Below are positions 21,936-35,158 of a stretch of DNA of 64,000 nucleotides, piece after piece (the stretch's first letter is position 1; every line of letters starts with the position of its first letter). The stretch is from the NCBI RefSeq assembly GCF_017654505.1, contig NC_054537.1, forward strand, positions 67,278,145 to 67,342,144. The letters run 5' to 3'. The notes below the pieces were generated by a model, which made no database searches, had not been told where the DNA came from, and saw only the letters and a program-made list of their open reading frames with translations. Position numbers and translations under genes: made by a program. Origin of the DNA: Polyodon spathula (lineage: Eukaryota; Chordata; Actinopteri; Acipenseriformes; Polyodontidae).

Positions 21936-24735
21936 AACCTTATTCCCCTTAGTTAATGAATAGCCGTGCTGGGTTTTTCAATATTTCTGGCCTCTAGTCC
22001 ATTAGGTTACAGCCTTTTGTTATTGATGGAAGTATTACAGGGTCGTGGACATTCTTAATAATGAATGATGCTTAGTCTATCGTATAACCATTCTCTTGAT
22101 GAATAACTCAATGTTTCATTTTTCAGTGTCCTTAAACTATAATATCGCCGTACCACCTAAAAATTGATTTTTGTTTTTTTTAATTAAACAGTTCCAACTG
22201 GTTTTCTTGAAACCGCATGTGCTCGCCTGCCAGACAGGTTTGTTATTTTTAATAGCTTACTGAAATACATGTTATCAGAATCCCTTTATGGGAATTATAG
22301 CCTTGTATAATATATAGTCTGTAAAAAAGTCAGAAGTATGTAATGTGATGCCAAAAAGGCACAAATCATCAATGTGTTGTCTCTTCAAGTAATTATAACT
22401 TTCTCAATGCATTTCTTACATTTTCTGTGTTTTCAAATTTGTGGGCTTTCGATTTTGAAATACACAGTAGTAAGGATCAACTATTACTTTAGAAATATAC
22501 TATTAATAGATCCCTGGGAGACACAGAAACCAGAGAGCAGAATAATCTAACACATTCGGTACTTTGTCACACACTTATAGCCTTCCACACAAGAAACAAA
22601 GTTCAAAGACAATTAAGGTATTAACGCAATTCTGATCTGATCAAAAAATCCTTGGGCTAGAGACATTTTTACCTGGTGTTTTCTGGGTTACATCAATTTT
22701 AACATGTCTTTTTATAACATAAAGGTTTTACAAATAGTTTTATTTTCAACAGTTTTCTCATTTTAAATGTGGTGCCAGTAATGTATACACAGCAGAGTGA
22801 ATCAAGATCTAATAGCAACAACAGATATCCGTAATTATGTCCTACATCAATAGCTCATTGTGACTAACAACAAAGGTTGTTTTCTTATGAAAAGCTTATG
22901 CATTGCCTTGTTCTTACTATAGTATACATACACCAATTTGTTTCCTGAACAAAATGCTCTGTGAACAGATTTGAATGTTAATGATGATTTGTAAGACAAG
23001 CAATATAGATTAAGCCCCATTCTTAGCCAACTACCCAATGTAAAAGCTAGCTACATATACAATTAATGTAACATTATCTATCTGTCAAAGTTGCTTTACC
23101 CTAATTACACTGAACTTCAAAGGGCAGTTTGAACATTTGTCAACAGACAGTGGAGCACTAGAGAGGAACTCTGAAGAAATTAATAGTTAGAAGATGACTT
23201 GCCTGACAAGCAAGATCAAAAAGAGCAGAACTAAAATAAAATGTCCTGCTTCAATAAAGCAAACACCTTGTTTTCCATGGCTGTGTGGGTTTAAACCATA
23301 TTGTAATGTCTAATGATGCTTGGTAGGAGGCAAGTGCCCTTTGCTGTCTTCTTGTCCATCAACATCGCTACAAATGGTCCATCTTACACATAAAATGCAT
23401 GCTAAAGCTATAAGAATTAAGCTGTTCTGACAAACAGATGCTATTTTGTCAAATCTGATGAGCATCTGTGGTGATGACTAAGATATGAAAGTACCGGAAA
23501 TATTGTTTTATAGTGCCTAAAGGCTTCCTTAGGAAAATGAAGTTGTTCTACAGTTTGTTACACTCACCTGCTTTGCTCTGAGAGGATATCAAAACCATTG
23601 TTGGTTATGCAATGTTTAGCAATGTTTCAACACGTGTTATGAATATATATCCACACCAAGGCCTCAAGTGTTCAGTTTGAGGTGTCAGTCTTATTGAACT
23701 ATGTATTTCTATATGGTAATGACACATCAATCCTAATGTTTCTTTACTGTTAGGATTCTGTTGTCAGTTTCTTACAGATATTTTCTTGATTTACAAAAGC
23801 AGCACAAGCCTTGGGTCAAGCTCTTCGATGTTCCAATATTAAGCAGTGTTCTTTAATTTTACAGGGAAAAAACTATTTTAAGTGGGTGTTTTCAAATTAA
23901 GCAAAATAATTGAGTCTTTTAAAATCATCTTGTTTCAAAGGATTAAAATAAAATGAAATAAAATGGAATATAATATAAGCCGTTTTCTGATTAACTTTTC
24001 TTTTGAAACTCCCAGTGCCACTATCGTCTTTTAACGTTTTACTTTTATCTTGTTTTACTATGTGTATTGGTAGATATCTTACTGAAAGGAAAGCTTCTGC
24101 ATCTCTTCAAACCTTAAAGATGATCTAGTTACAGTGACTAAAGAAGTTCCACTTCAGAAGCTGGACTGCAATCTCCCCCAGAGACAACTGGTGGAGCTCT
24201 TGTGTTGCAAATCTCAGCACAGGAGAACAGAAAGCAGCAGAGATGTGCTGGGATTTGGCACAGACAAAATGGTGGGGTTGGTACAGTGTTTTGTTGATAG
24301 CTGGATATTATAGACCTGTCTGAAAAGAGATTTTAGAAGTTGTTTAAAATATACCTTCAAAGTATGCAGTAAGCCTTGTTTATTATGCCATAATTATGTA
24401 TAATTCCATTTTAACTAAAAACCTTTATATTTCACTGAAAGTGAACTATGAAATAGTATAGAACAGAATAGAGTAGTAAAGTTTAGTGAAGGCATAATAA
24501 AATGCCCATAGAAGCATAGGTAAAATGTAAAAACTGTCAATATTATAAACAGTGCTAAACTGCTTTAAAAGGTACCAGTGCACTTGGGGTTAGGCAGCAC
24601 CAACAAAATTAACACAGTTTTCAATTTGACCAGTCTTACGTAATTTCATTATCATATTTTTAACAAAATATTACTGGGCTACACAGTTTACTTATTTATT
24701 TATTTGACAAAAAAGGTGTCCACATTTCAAATACC

Positions 24736-24738
<3 letters not shown>

Positions 24739-24772
<34 letters not shown>

Positions 24773-24806
24773 TATTAACGGAATAAAATATATATATATA
24801 TATATC
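24739..24806. repeat. (TA)n tracts
   Basis: Two TA runs (about 24739-24770 and 24788-24806) separated by AGTATTAACGGAATAAAA. Confidence 0.9.
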
Positions 24807-25339
24807 TATATATCCCGTATTTACAATTCTGAATGCGTTACCCTTTGCTGAATGCGTCACCCTTGGCTGGGGCACAGTCACCGCAGTCAAATGACTGATC
24901 GAGGTCATGTGCACAAACACAATTATTGAAATATTTGGCATTACAAAAAAAAAAAAAAGCTTGTCATTTAAAATCATCTGCTTTATTTATTTTTTTACAG
25001 CCCATCACTTTCTGTATGCATATTAAACAAAAGAAAATATACACGGAGAGTCAAGAGGTTGTTTGAACACTAGATTGCCAATCTGTCAGATTATGTACGG
25101 TCTTAAAAAAGATGACACAAGTGACCTTGAGGTCAGTCTCACACCAGCAGTGTCAAATACTGAGGATATATAGGATCTAAATCTAACAGATATTGTACCA
25201 ACAACAGACTGAATTCTGAACAATGATGCCTTAAATACTAGCCCTGAAAGAGACAACAGTAAATATTTCCAGTACCTTCTGAAATAATGTTGACAGTTCA
25301 AATTTATATTATAAAAACCCAGCACATAATTAGAAGGAG

Positions 25340-25936
25340 CAGGGCAAAGCCCTGGTTGTAAATAAATCTGTTGTTTATTGTATTATTTAAAGGAAAGGGT
25401 CTATTGTTTGTTTATTTAAATGGGTGTTGTATTTTGTGTTTAGTTAAAAACATGATGTGTTACTATGATTTAAATGCATTGTTTTGTAGGTATTCAGAAC
25501 GGGTGAATGTGTGTTATTTGGCAGCATGGACGGGGCTAAAGCCCCATCCTGGGAAACTCACGTAGAATGTGACCCTCTCCGAGTTGAATAAATTAGTGTT
25601 AATTTGGAGATGGTCACATGTATAAAAACCTGCAGCTTTTCTGTGTTGGTGGTGCGTGTACAGAGAGTAGGTATGTGAGAGAGACAGGAGAGAAATAAAA
25701 AAAGAAAGCAATTGCTACTTGTGCTGGGCAGACCAGCACAGTATTTGTTTGGTGTCAGTAATCCTGTTTGCGCTCGAGACTATTTTGCTTAAACCTTTTA
25801 TTTTGCTCGCTGAGCTGTGTGTTTTTTGTGAGTGTTTTGTTTATTTTTGGTTGTGATAAAAACAGCGCACCATCGTTTTCAACCCCGCAAGTACCTGTGT
25901 GTCTCTGTCAGCTTCACTGAGCCGGAAGCCATCCTG

Positions 25937-25940
<4 letters not shown>
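25340..25940 (+). mobile_element. LTR-like block
   Basis: A TATA-like word (GTATAAAAACC, about 25619) is followed about 70 nt later by AATAAA (near 25693). The block ends in a GC-richer segment with GAGCCGGAAGCCATCCTGTC, directly against a (TA)n tract. This order is that of an LTR in plus orientation. The 5' border is a guess and no target duplication was seen. Confidence 0.45.

Positions 25941-25998
<58 letters not shown>
25941..25998. repeat. (TA)n microsatellite
   Basis: About 58 bp of TA repeats beginning immediately after the LTR-like block. Confidence 0.95.
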
Positions 25999-25999
<1 letters not shown>

Positions 26000-26002
<3 letters not shown>

Positions 26003-29000
26003 ATAATTTTCTATTCTATTTGAACAAAAGATTGTTCAACACTTGACCAGAGAAAATTAATGCATCGTAATGCAGATTAACCTAGATGCTAAAAGCCTTC
26101 AAATCAATGATTACTCTGTTATTTACTATTGAGTGCCTGCAATACCTTGAGATTTTTGTTGCGTTTTGCTGTTGGTAATGTCATCCCAAGGGCATAATCC
26201 AATGTGAAAACAGTATAGACATGCTATATGACAGCACCTCTATGACAGTCTCATCGTGGTCTACTGTCTCTACCTGGTGAAGTCAAGTGATAAGTTATTT
26301 TATATAGAACCAAAAAATAAAGACTTTGCATGATATTCTAATATGCATTAGTAAATATCCATTAACTTGTCTCAGCGCTTTCATCATAGGGACCACATTT
26401 TTGTAACATTAATTATTTTCTGCAGTCACTGGAGTAAAGTGAGGCTAATTATAATTAATAGAGCAGAAGCTTACCAGTACTAACTTGGATATATACATCA
26501 TAATTATGCTCATTAATGTATTTCTTTCCCTTGTGTAGAAGAAGTATTCATTTAGAGTTCCTAAAATAATGTATGACATAGAACAAAAAACAACTAAATG
26601 TAACGCTTACAGATTTTATACATTGTAATGATTTAATGACTATATGTACTAGTCTAATGTAATAATCACAGCGGTAGAGGTGTATAGGTATTATACATTG
26701 TACAAGGCGTGTGTTACATTTTGTGATCACAATGAAAATGTTACACAAAAACAATACCTGATCTTTTTTTGTTACTTTTTTAATCACATGTCAATTGCCA
26801 CCTTTAAAGACCTGTATGCAGATACAGCTTGCATGTTTAAGACTGTGACATAAGGGATGCAATGTTGTCCACTTGTTACCAATTATATAGAGCACAAGAC
26901 AAAGGGATACAAGCCTACACTGGGCATTTATTTGCTTGTGAAGCAGCAGAAATAATTGTGTGAGAGAGAAAGAAGCAGGCATTTCCTTGGTTATCGGCAA
27001 CCCAGGCAGAGTCTTTTTTTTTTCTTCCAGGAACGGAAATGCTAATCATCAATCTCTCCATGCATGCAATGTCTCTGTTTAATAGCTGATAGAGCGTCTC
27101 CAAAGGCTTTTTTTCCTCTTTGTTTAAAATGACATATAATGGGCTCGGCCTTATCAGCGTCTCTAAATGCATTTTCTGCGCTTTATCCCCGCTAGGGGAT
27201 TTGGTCCAGTCTAATGAATATGTGCAGGATTGATTTTGAGGTTGGGATAATTTAATCCATCAATTTAACATGAAATGAATATGCAAAGGGGGGGAGCCTC
27301 TTCGAGGATGAAGAAAAAAAAAACAGTGGGGGAGAGTTCTTATTAATTTAAAATGCATTTGAGGAATGGGATGAGGTGGCTGTTATTAGTATCTGCCACT
27401 GGGCCCTAACCTTCAAGAATTGCTACCCTGTGAATACAGCTGGGTTATTTAAAACAAGCCTGCACGTATTCAAAGGTACTTAAACATGACAAGCTTAGAA
27501 TTCAGAGGAATGTGTTCATTCTTCTGTCTTTGGTGTAATCCTAGGCCTGTTCCCAGTAGAAATGATGGCAGCCTAATATTTTCCTTGATACATAATAATA
27601 ATGAATACAGATTAGGGGGCATTAAACATGTACATGAATCACAAAAGCTATGCCAGGTACTGAATAATTAGTGCAAGGTATTGATTACTTCATTTGAATT
27701 GACTAAACACTCGAGAGCCCGACAGCCTTTATTATTGTTAATACTTTGACCAGCTGTTATATTGATAAACCAGAGCACAGTCAATAACAGAGAATTGTAA
27801 ACTGTCATTTGTATGGTTGGAAAGCTTACACGATAGTTTATTACAAAAATAAATACAAAGTCAACGGGAATAAATCACCCTCCGCATTTGTGAATTATGA
27901 TATTTCGCAATGATGAACTGAAGAGTTATAAGAAATATTATCTTAGGTTTCCACTACTTTAGAAATATAAAATGTATATACACTGGCCTAAAAAAACCAT
28001 TGGTAAGACATTCAGGGATTTGATCTAAACATCGTTGGATATGAATACAGCCTCCGTAAAATGAATAAACCCTATTTTCACATGACCATATTTTACAGTA
28101 AACAAATTGTATGTAATAATGTTAAGGGGGTCAATATATCACCCCTAGAGAAAACACTTGAAGGATTACATTTAGTAAAAGAGTGGCAGTATCTAGATAC
28201 ACCACTAGCTGCCATTAAAATGTGTTAGAGCTTAAGCAGGCAGAGTTACTTGGTAAATACAATAGCAATTACCTGCAATAATACTTTACTGCTGTTAATA
28301 ACTTTATGGTACATATAGTATGCCCTTCAGTCCAGGTCTTTTTTTTCTGTATGCAAAGAAAATGCATAATTAAACACAGGGCATTAGGGTTAGGTTTAAT
28401 TGTATGAAGCAAAACAAGATGGCACTGCATGGAGCTACTTAATAAATAAACATTATTGCCTTTGTAGCTTCAAGTTTGACCAGTTTCATAGAAGTATTTG
28501 TTAATTACTTGAAGTTACACATTCAGAGTTGGCTGATTAAGTTCCACAACCGGTGCGTACATTCCACTTGTTATGGGATTCTTATGTGGCCTCTGCAAAT
28601 AAGCACTGAAACACCCGTGCCAGTACACTTTGGCCATTGTGACTGCTAAAAAATATTTTCAGTATAACTTCCTCTGGGATTGTCTGGTGTGCAGAGAACA
28701 AAGCAACTTTAAATACCCAGAGGTCTTCTGAAGAGCCCACTTTGTGTGTGAGTGTGTGTGTGTGTGTGTGTTTAATTGAAAAAAAAAAAAAAAAAAAAAA
28801 AACAGTCCATTTGAACTCATAGCTCAACACACGTCATGTTCCTCTGAGAATTAAATTACATAGGAATGCATATGAAAGAATATTTTGAATGAGCACAACC
28901 TTTTATATTCAATATCCAGTTGAATGCAGCCCTTTGATTGAGAACACAGCTGACCGTGCTACTGTTTCAAAGTGCTTGGAAATGTTCTTTCAACAGCTCT

Positions 29001-29537
29001 GCTAATAAGAGACAGTTGTGAGTAGTTTTGACAGCTTTCAAATGTAATCTTTCCCTTCTTTGTTTATTGCTAGCTTCCGCTTTTTACTTGCTGGCTACCT
29101 CGCGCTGAAGCCAAATTCTGCTTACAAATGTTATAATGAATCTACTTTGTAAAAGTGGAAGGGAATTTGAAATACTGTTGATGGATGACCTTGTATGACC
29201 CCAGAGTCTTTGACGATCACTGAAAGCAATCTTTGAAATAAACCTCACTCAATTTGGTGCAGTCTGGCATTTTTGTTCACAGGTAAATCAAGATGACATA
29301 GTGCAGATTCTCATACAGCCCAGCAGTGCTGGTAAGAACAGTAAATACTTAATGAGCCGATTACTTGGATGCTCATTTCACATCTGCATTCAATTTAAAT
29401 TTGACAAAACACAAGAGTTAATAGTAGACAGACAGGCACTGTGACAAACAAGGCACATCATTTAACGACCAAGTGGAATAGCATTTCAAATGCATGTATA
29501 TTAGGCAGTGTTCAGTGGATTTGTCACCCATGTTCCC
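26000..29537. other. Intergenic; contains candidate regulatory stretches
   Basis: No gene recognised. About 26990-27330 is notably free of repeats and dense in homeodomain and octamer-like words (TTTAATCCATCAATTT, GAATATGCAAA), as often seen in developmental enhancers. A TG/A-run pair sits at 28743-28802. Confidence 0.35.
28743..28802. repeat. (TG)n plus A-homopolymer
   Basis: A TG-rich run (28743-28771) is followed by TTTAATTG and 24 A (28779-28802). The A-run could be the tail of an unrecognised retroposon. Confidence 0.85.
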
Positions 29538-30083
29538 TGTCACAAAGATGGCCGGAGCGGGGCACGTCAGACCAGAAACAGAAACCCAGAAATAAACAAA
29601 GAGAGAGAGGTGGAGTTTAGTGGGGCTGAGCGAATGGTTTTGCTCATCATTTAATAAATAAACAGAACAGAAAATAAAAAGGTTGTACAAACAAAAATAT
29701 ACACGACACTGCACATTTGCCAAAACAAAAGAGACAAACAAAGCACGATGAGCTTCTATTTAACGATTATTATTATTCTTATTACCTCCGTCTTCAATCC
29801 CGTTCTCCACTCACCGAACACACAACCCAGAGTGGGTGAAAACATGTTGCTTTCATGCAGCTGTACCGAGACTCAACTGCTAATCAATTATTCAATTGGA
29901 GTCGCGGTGAAGTACACGTGAAGTACTTGCACGTGAAGTGCTGTGCAATCCTCGTGCCTAAATACAAATATACATTTTAAACACTCGTGTTACACAGACC
30001 CGTTTATATCCCGTGTACCAATGACTATACACCAACATTAACACACAACACAAAGTACACACAGGGGCGGGCACTTTGCCACA
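29538..30083 (+). mobile_element. Solo LTR of a gypsy-type element (546 bp)
   Basis: The block begins TGTCACAAAGATGG and ends CACTTTGCCACA. It is flanked on both sides by the 5-bp duplication TTCCC (29533-29537 and 30084-30088), as expected for LTR retrotransposon insertion. No internal sequence follows, so the element has been reduced to one LTR by recombination between its two LTRs. It shares its 3' terminus with the LTR at 7929-8655. Confidence 0.88.
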
Positions 30084-30617
30084 TTCCCTTTAGTCAGATT
30101 TTTTTTATTACATTTTTACACATTTTAAAGTAGTTGTTGTGTACGCACTATGGCATTCGACAAATTACCCTGCCAAAAAAAATCTATACATTATAAATTA
30201 AATACATAGATAGGAAACTTAACATGGTACAATCATAATGTACCCCTGTCGAGTACTGAAACACTAATGAAAGTCATTCTACACATCATATATTATTTTA
30301 TTTATTTAATTCGCAGTTGTCACAAAATATACACATTGAATCACAATACAGTGTGATATAGCTATGCTACTTTTTTCTCGTCTGCCTGTCCTCTGAATCA
30401 GCTCAGCAAGTTTGTAACTGTCCTTTGTAATTCCGTCTTGAGAAGGTTGCAAACCCAGGTGTTGTGATCAATGCCTTGATCAGTCACCTCTTGACCATGT
30501 ATGCTAATTGTTTTGTATTAGGTGTAGGGCTGGCGAGAGGCTGGCTGGTGTTAGCGCTTATTAGACTCTGCTGTGGGCACTCCAATTCATTATTTTCTGT
30601 ATACTGACTGAGAAGAT

Positions 30618-32105
30618 GGCTCAAAGATGAGTACTGAATACGGAAGAAGTGCTTGAACTGTTATAAGATTTAGCTGAAGGAGATTCTGAAGGCAGGATGA
30701 GTAATAACGACAGCGACGCATCCTGGGCTGTCGAGACCAGCAGTTCCGACAGTGAAAGTGAGGACACCGAGCCAGATTTACCTGCAGGTCAAACACAACA
30801 AGTGCCAACCAGGGGGAGAGGGAGAGGTCGTGATCCAGATCCAGTACTGGAGTAACAGTTGCTGTCTCTGTGGCTCATCCTGCATCTACCGCTTCAGCAC
30901 CACCAGCACCAAGGACAACTACACTTGCTGCATCAACTTCTCCAAGCGTAATTCAGGAGATGTGCAAAAACAGGACAGTTTGGAAAATTATAAATCCCGG
31001 TGATGAGGATTTGAGAATACACATGAGAAAATGTTTTGTCTGAAGCTTCAGGCCCAAAGCTGCACAAAAAACGAAACATAGATACCCAACTCTGTGCATT
31101 TCTGTTGTTGATCTCTATGCAACTGCTGCTTCACATTCAGTGCTGTACCATGGCTTAGGCACAGCGGGTACTGAATTTTGACCCCTGGGAACTGTCTTTG
31201 GAAGAATTACAAGCTTTCATTGCAATCTTGAATATGTGTTGCGCATATGCAGGCAAAAGCATTTATATGGAGAGCTACTGGTCACAAGAGTGGGGTCTTC
31301 CCTTCTTCAATGAAACAATGTCACGGAATCACTTTCGGGAAATCCTCAGATTCATACATTTTGATTTGAGAACAAGAGCAACCCAACTTATTACAAACAA
31401 TTTTGCCATGGCATCAGAGGTTTGGAACAGCTTTATCACAAATAGCATTGCCTGCTATAAGCCTAGACCTAACATCACCATGGATGAGCAACTGTTTCCC
31501 ACAGAGGCAAGCTGTCGCTGAATACAGTACATGGCCAACAAACCAGACAAGTTTGGCATCAAATTCTGGCTTGCAGCTGGTGTGGATTGTAAATACCTTG
31601 TAAATGGTTTCCCTACCTGGAAAAGGACGAAATGTGCCCTGCTCGTGAAAGACTGGGAGACAGTGCTGTGCTGAGACTGATGGAGCCGTACTTGGGCAAA
31701 GGACGAAATGTCACCACTGACAATTTTTTTTTACTTCTCTCCATTTGGCCAGGGAGTTGAAGAAAAAAAAAAAAACACCTTGGCAGGGACTGTGGACAAG
31801 GCAAGACGAGAGTTACCACCAACAGCTCAAGCCGAACAAGTCCCCCTGCACTCTACTACACTCCTCAAGCAGAACGACTGTGCCACCCTGAGTGTGTACA
31901 GGTGTAAAAAAAAATTAAAATGTGCTTGTTCTAAGCTCTCTGCACCTGACCATCAGGACTGATGCTAAATGAAAGCTAGAAGTACGGTGTAGATATACTA
32001 GATCAAGTGGCATGGCTGTATTCTGTCAAAGGTGATACTCGCAGGTGGCCTGTGGCTGTTTTTTATAATGTTTTGGACCCGGCAGCCATCAACACTTTAG
32101 TTTTG
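30618..32105 (+). pseudogene. piggyBac-type transposase, disrupted
   Basis: The N-terminal part (30690-30790) is acidic and Ser-rich (SNNDSDASWAVETSSSDSES), typical of piggyBac proteins. The core is open at 31198-31521 (EELQAFIAILNMC, YWSQEWGLPFFNETMSRNHF, RFIHFD, PNITMDEQLFP with the first catalytic D). A frameshift leads into YMANKPDKFGIKFWLAAGVD and another into GRNVTTDNFF (second D). VDILDQVAWLYSV (third D region) and RRWPVAVFYNVLDPAAINTLVLYK follow at 32000-32110. At least two frameshifts and several stops make it inactive, and its C-terminal end is cut by gypsy-derived sequence at about 32105. The terminal repeats and TTAA sites were not identified. Confidence 0.88.
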
Positions 32106-32445
32106 TACAAGCTTTTTGACACTCGCTACAGGATTTACAGAAATGTTCCACATCCTTCCTAATACCCAGCCAATAAATAAAATGTCGCCTCCCAAATGAA
32201 CCCCAAACAAATGATTATGTGCAAACTTTAACACAGTGGACCTAAATGCTTTTGGAACCAATAACTGCTCTGCTGGTGTTTCTTTAATTATGGTGTTTCG
32301 ATTAAACAAATCATTTTTAACTGCGAAATGTTCCTGCGGGTTTACTCTGGTGGCTTCTTGTTTACCAAAGGAACAGATTACTTTCACTAAGACCCCTATT
32401 TATACCCTCCCTCATGACCTCATTACCTTGTTTTAATAAAGTATG
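32097..32445 (-). pseudogene. gypsy integrase fragment joined to LTR promoter sequence
   Basis: On the minus strand a TATA-bearing segment (GGTATAAATAGGGGT, about 32406-32392) matches that of the LTR at 7929-8655, including the following TCTGTTCCTTTGG. Within about 60 nt it runs into integrase zinc-binding sequence: EHFAVKNDLFNR, LLVPKAFRSTVLKFAHNH, HLG, then after a frameshift KDVEHFCKSCSECQKAC, completing the HHCC finger. LTR and pol are normally kilobases apart, so a large internal deletion is implied. It abuts the piggyBac C-terminus. Confidence 0.75.
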
Positions 32446-32729
32446 AATAATTGAGAGACATGTTTGGGATATAGACTTTTATTTAGAGAGAGTTGCCGGT
32501 GGTGGCAACATCTAAGAAGTGTGTCTAATAACTGTGTATATACATAGTAGTTGCATAGTAAATACATGTACAAGATACTTAAAATGTAAATGTATTTTCA
32601 TTAAATATGTAGTTACACAATGGTACAAGAAAAGGGTCAGGTTTAGAGTTAGGGCTAGGAGGGATACGGTTGGTTTTAATGTTAGGTTTCGAGTTAGTTA
32701 GCTACTTTAATAATAACACAAATAACAAC

Positions 32730-33240
32730 AAAAAAATAAAACACTAGAAAAAAAAAAAAAAAACAACAGCGGCACGGTAGAGGAAACAACCAGGTTAACA
32801 AAAAGAATATATATAATTACAAATACTGTTGTTTTAGACTGACTCGCTGTTTTACACACACAATACACGCTTTCATAAAACTCCCCTAAACCCCAACGAT
32901 ATTTCTTTATATATACTCACAGCACACAAAACCCTCACCTTCACCAAAATAATTCTCAAAACCAATTCTCCATTACTGTGAACACCTATTTTCATCATAG
33001 TCTTAATTCATCAATTAAATATGTATTCAATTGATGGCTCCAGCCACATTCCCACGAGGATTTTAACTCCCTCCCTGCCACCCAATACTCCCCACACAAC
33101 ATGCACCAATACTCTGGCACCGCTTTCACTCTGCTATGCTGCCACACACCTACACTCATAATAATATAAATTCATTGAAATAACAACAAGAATAATAATA
33201 CTACTAATAAAAATATAATACAAATAAATACAGGGGTGGG
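32730..33240. mobile_element. Possible diverged LTR relative
   Basis: The order of words (CCAATTCTCCATTACTGTGA, ATTCAATTGATGGCTCCAG) parallels the middle of the solo LTR at 29538-30083 (CGTTCTCCACTCACC, ATTCAATTGGAGTCGCG). The ends cannot be placed. A weak similarity call. Confidence 0.3.
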
Positions 33241-33249
33241 GTGTAACCC

Positions 33250-35125
33250 TTTGCATATGAAAAAAAAATGTCACATTACCTGTAAGTACATTGTGACTAT
33301 GCACAATGACATTATAATTATATATAAGTACACCTATATTTACCAATAACTACTATGTAAATACAAAGTAATTAGAGACACTTAATGTAAAGCATGTCTA
33401 TAGTGATAAGGCATCTAATTGATTTCTGCTTTTTTGTTTGCACTGTTGTTACAGGAGATAGCCCTTGTGCAGTTAATGATCTTTACAGAAAAAACAAAAT
33501 CCTCTTTTTGATATATATTGATGTTGCCAGATAGGAACGAAACACAATTCGGATATCGTATGAACAATTTGAATTGTTGGTTATAAAATTTGCTTGAAAA
33601 CATAACTGCTGATACTACTGAAGAAAAAAAGCTTGTTGTAATGCATAACGTGTTAAAATTCCTCAGCATCTTTTTTTTTTTATATATATATAACATATAC
33701 ACACAGGAATAATATATGCGCAGTCAAAGTACATGTGCTGGTCTACAGCGTTATTATTGACTATTCATTTGTATTATTTGTCATTGATTTATGTGGTAAA
33801 AGTATAAGTAATGCATATGTAACCTATAGCCCTTTAAATATATATTTACAAGAACTAAACCTCTCAGTGATTTTCCTCTTATCTGCATTTGCAGCTTGGT
33901 TAGATCCATCAATGTTTATGAAAGTAAGCCTTGTAATTCTGTTGTATTTGTTGTTAGAACACACAGATGGAACTTTTCTATAAGGCAATGAATATCTTGT
34001 ATCAACATTTTAAATATCTGCTGGGAACCATCTTGAATTGTGTTTTTCCTATAAAGAATTTCCCAAATATTTTAAGAGATAAGGAAGATAAGAATAAAAC
34101 TCCCCAGCGTTGTGGGTAGATAACTAGGTTTTATTAATGACCTGCCATATGAAGTGGCTGGATAATTAAAGGCTTTTTTTTCTAGCTAGGAGGAGGATAG
34201 TGAACAAATTTCTTTGATGGTTTGATAACCAAAGGACACTGGCAAAAAAAAAAAAAAAAAAAACAACAAAAAAAAAAACGATACTATCAGAGCTCATTCG
34301 ATTTGTGCAGGACAGCCGCCCCTATCAGTTCATTTCACCTGGTAATAGTTAATTATCCAACGAATGCATATGGGTAAGCCATTAATAAAATTTGACTATC
34401 TCATTGCTTTTATTCACCCTTGTGAGGGTTTTATCAGAGGGAATCAGGTTTTAGGTTCGAGACACCAGTGTAGTTACAGTGGACATTTCTGTGTCTGCTA
34501 AGAAGACAAATGGCACACAGAAAGGGAAAAGAATGAGCCTTGTAACTGAATGAGATGGAAAAAATAAAATTCTGCTCAACCTGTAGTTCTTATAAGTATA
34601 GAATGCTGTGTGTGTATATGCATTATATTTGTATAGACAGGGAGACAGATTGGAAGTACTGTAGGCAGGCCCTTTCCCCTGGCAGATACTGCTGGCACAA
34701 GGTAGATGGGAAGAACAATGTGGAAAGAACGATTTTTAATTAGAAATAAACAATATCTTATCTGAATTTATTTAGCCTAGAACAAGAAGAATTACAAATT
34801 TAAAATGAGTTGACAAAGTACTGTGGCCAATACTTTAAGTGCAGCACAATAGGTTACCAAGCCATAGTATTGTTATTGGATCACTGGGATCCCTTGAGAC
34901 CTGATTTGACAAGTTGGAAACCAGCTAGTTACTAGATACTGGCCAAGTATTTTAATGATTGGTCACTTTCAATGTGGACTTCACCCCTTTCCATTTCACT
35001 TGTCTTTCTCCTTCTCTTACCATAATCAATTTAAAGAAACCAGCTGTCCCTTAATCTCTGATTCAGCACTGATGATGATGAAAACAATCTCTTAACAAGT
35101 GAGCACTTCAGGATATCAACCACAT

Positions 35126-35158
<33 letters not shown>

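Larger units (their letters stand above)
18800..25335. other. Intergenic, no gene seen
   Basis: Long AT-rich stretch. It contains the microsatellites at 20188-20271, 20873-20940 and 24739-24806, a faint tRNA-like SINE relic near 21850-21935, and otherwise unassigned unique sequence. Small open frames over TA and TG tracts are composition artefacts. No exon with paired splice sites was found. Confidence 0.5.

Noticed and set aside
23560..23620. Good minus-strand donor (CAG|GTGAGTG) after a short open stretch
   Set aside because: No acceptor with a pyrimidine tract or sustained open frame upstream of it; likely a cryptic site.
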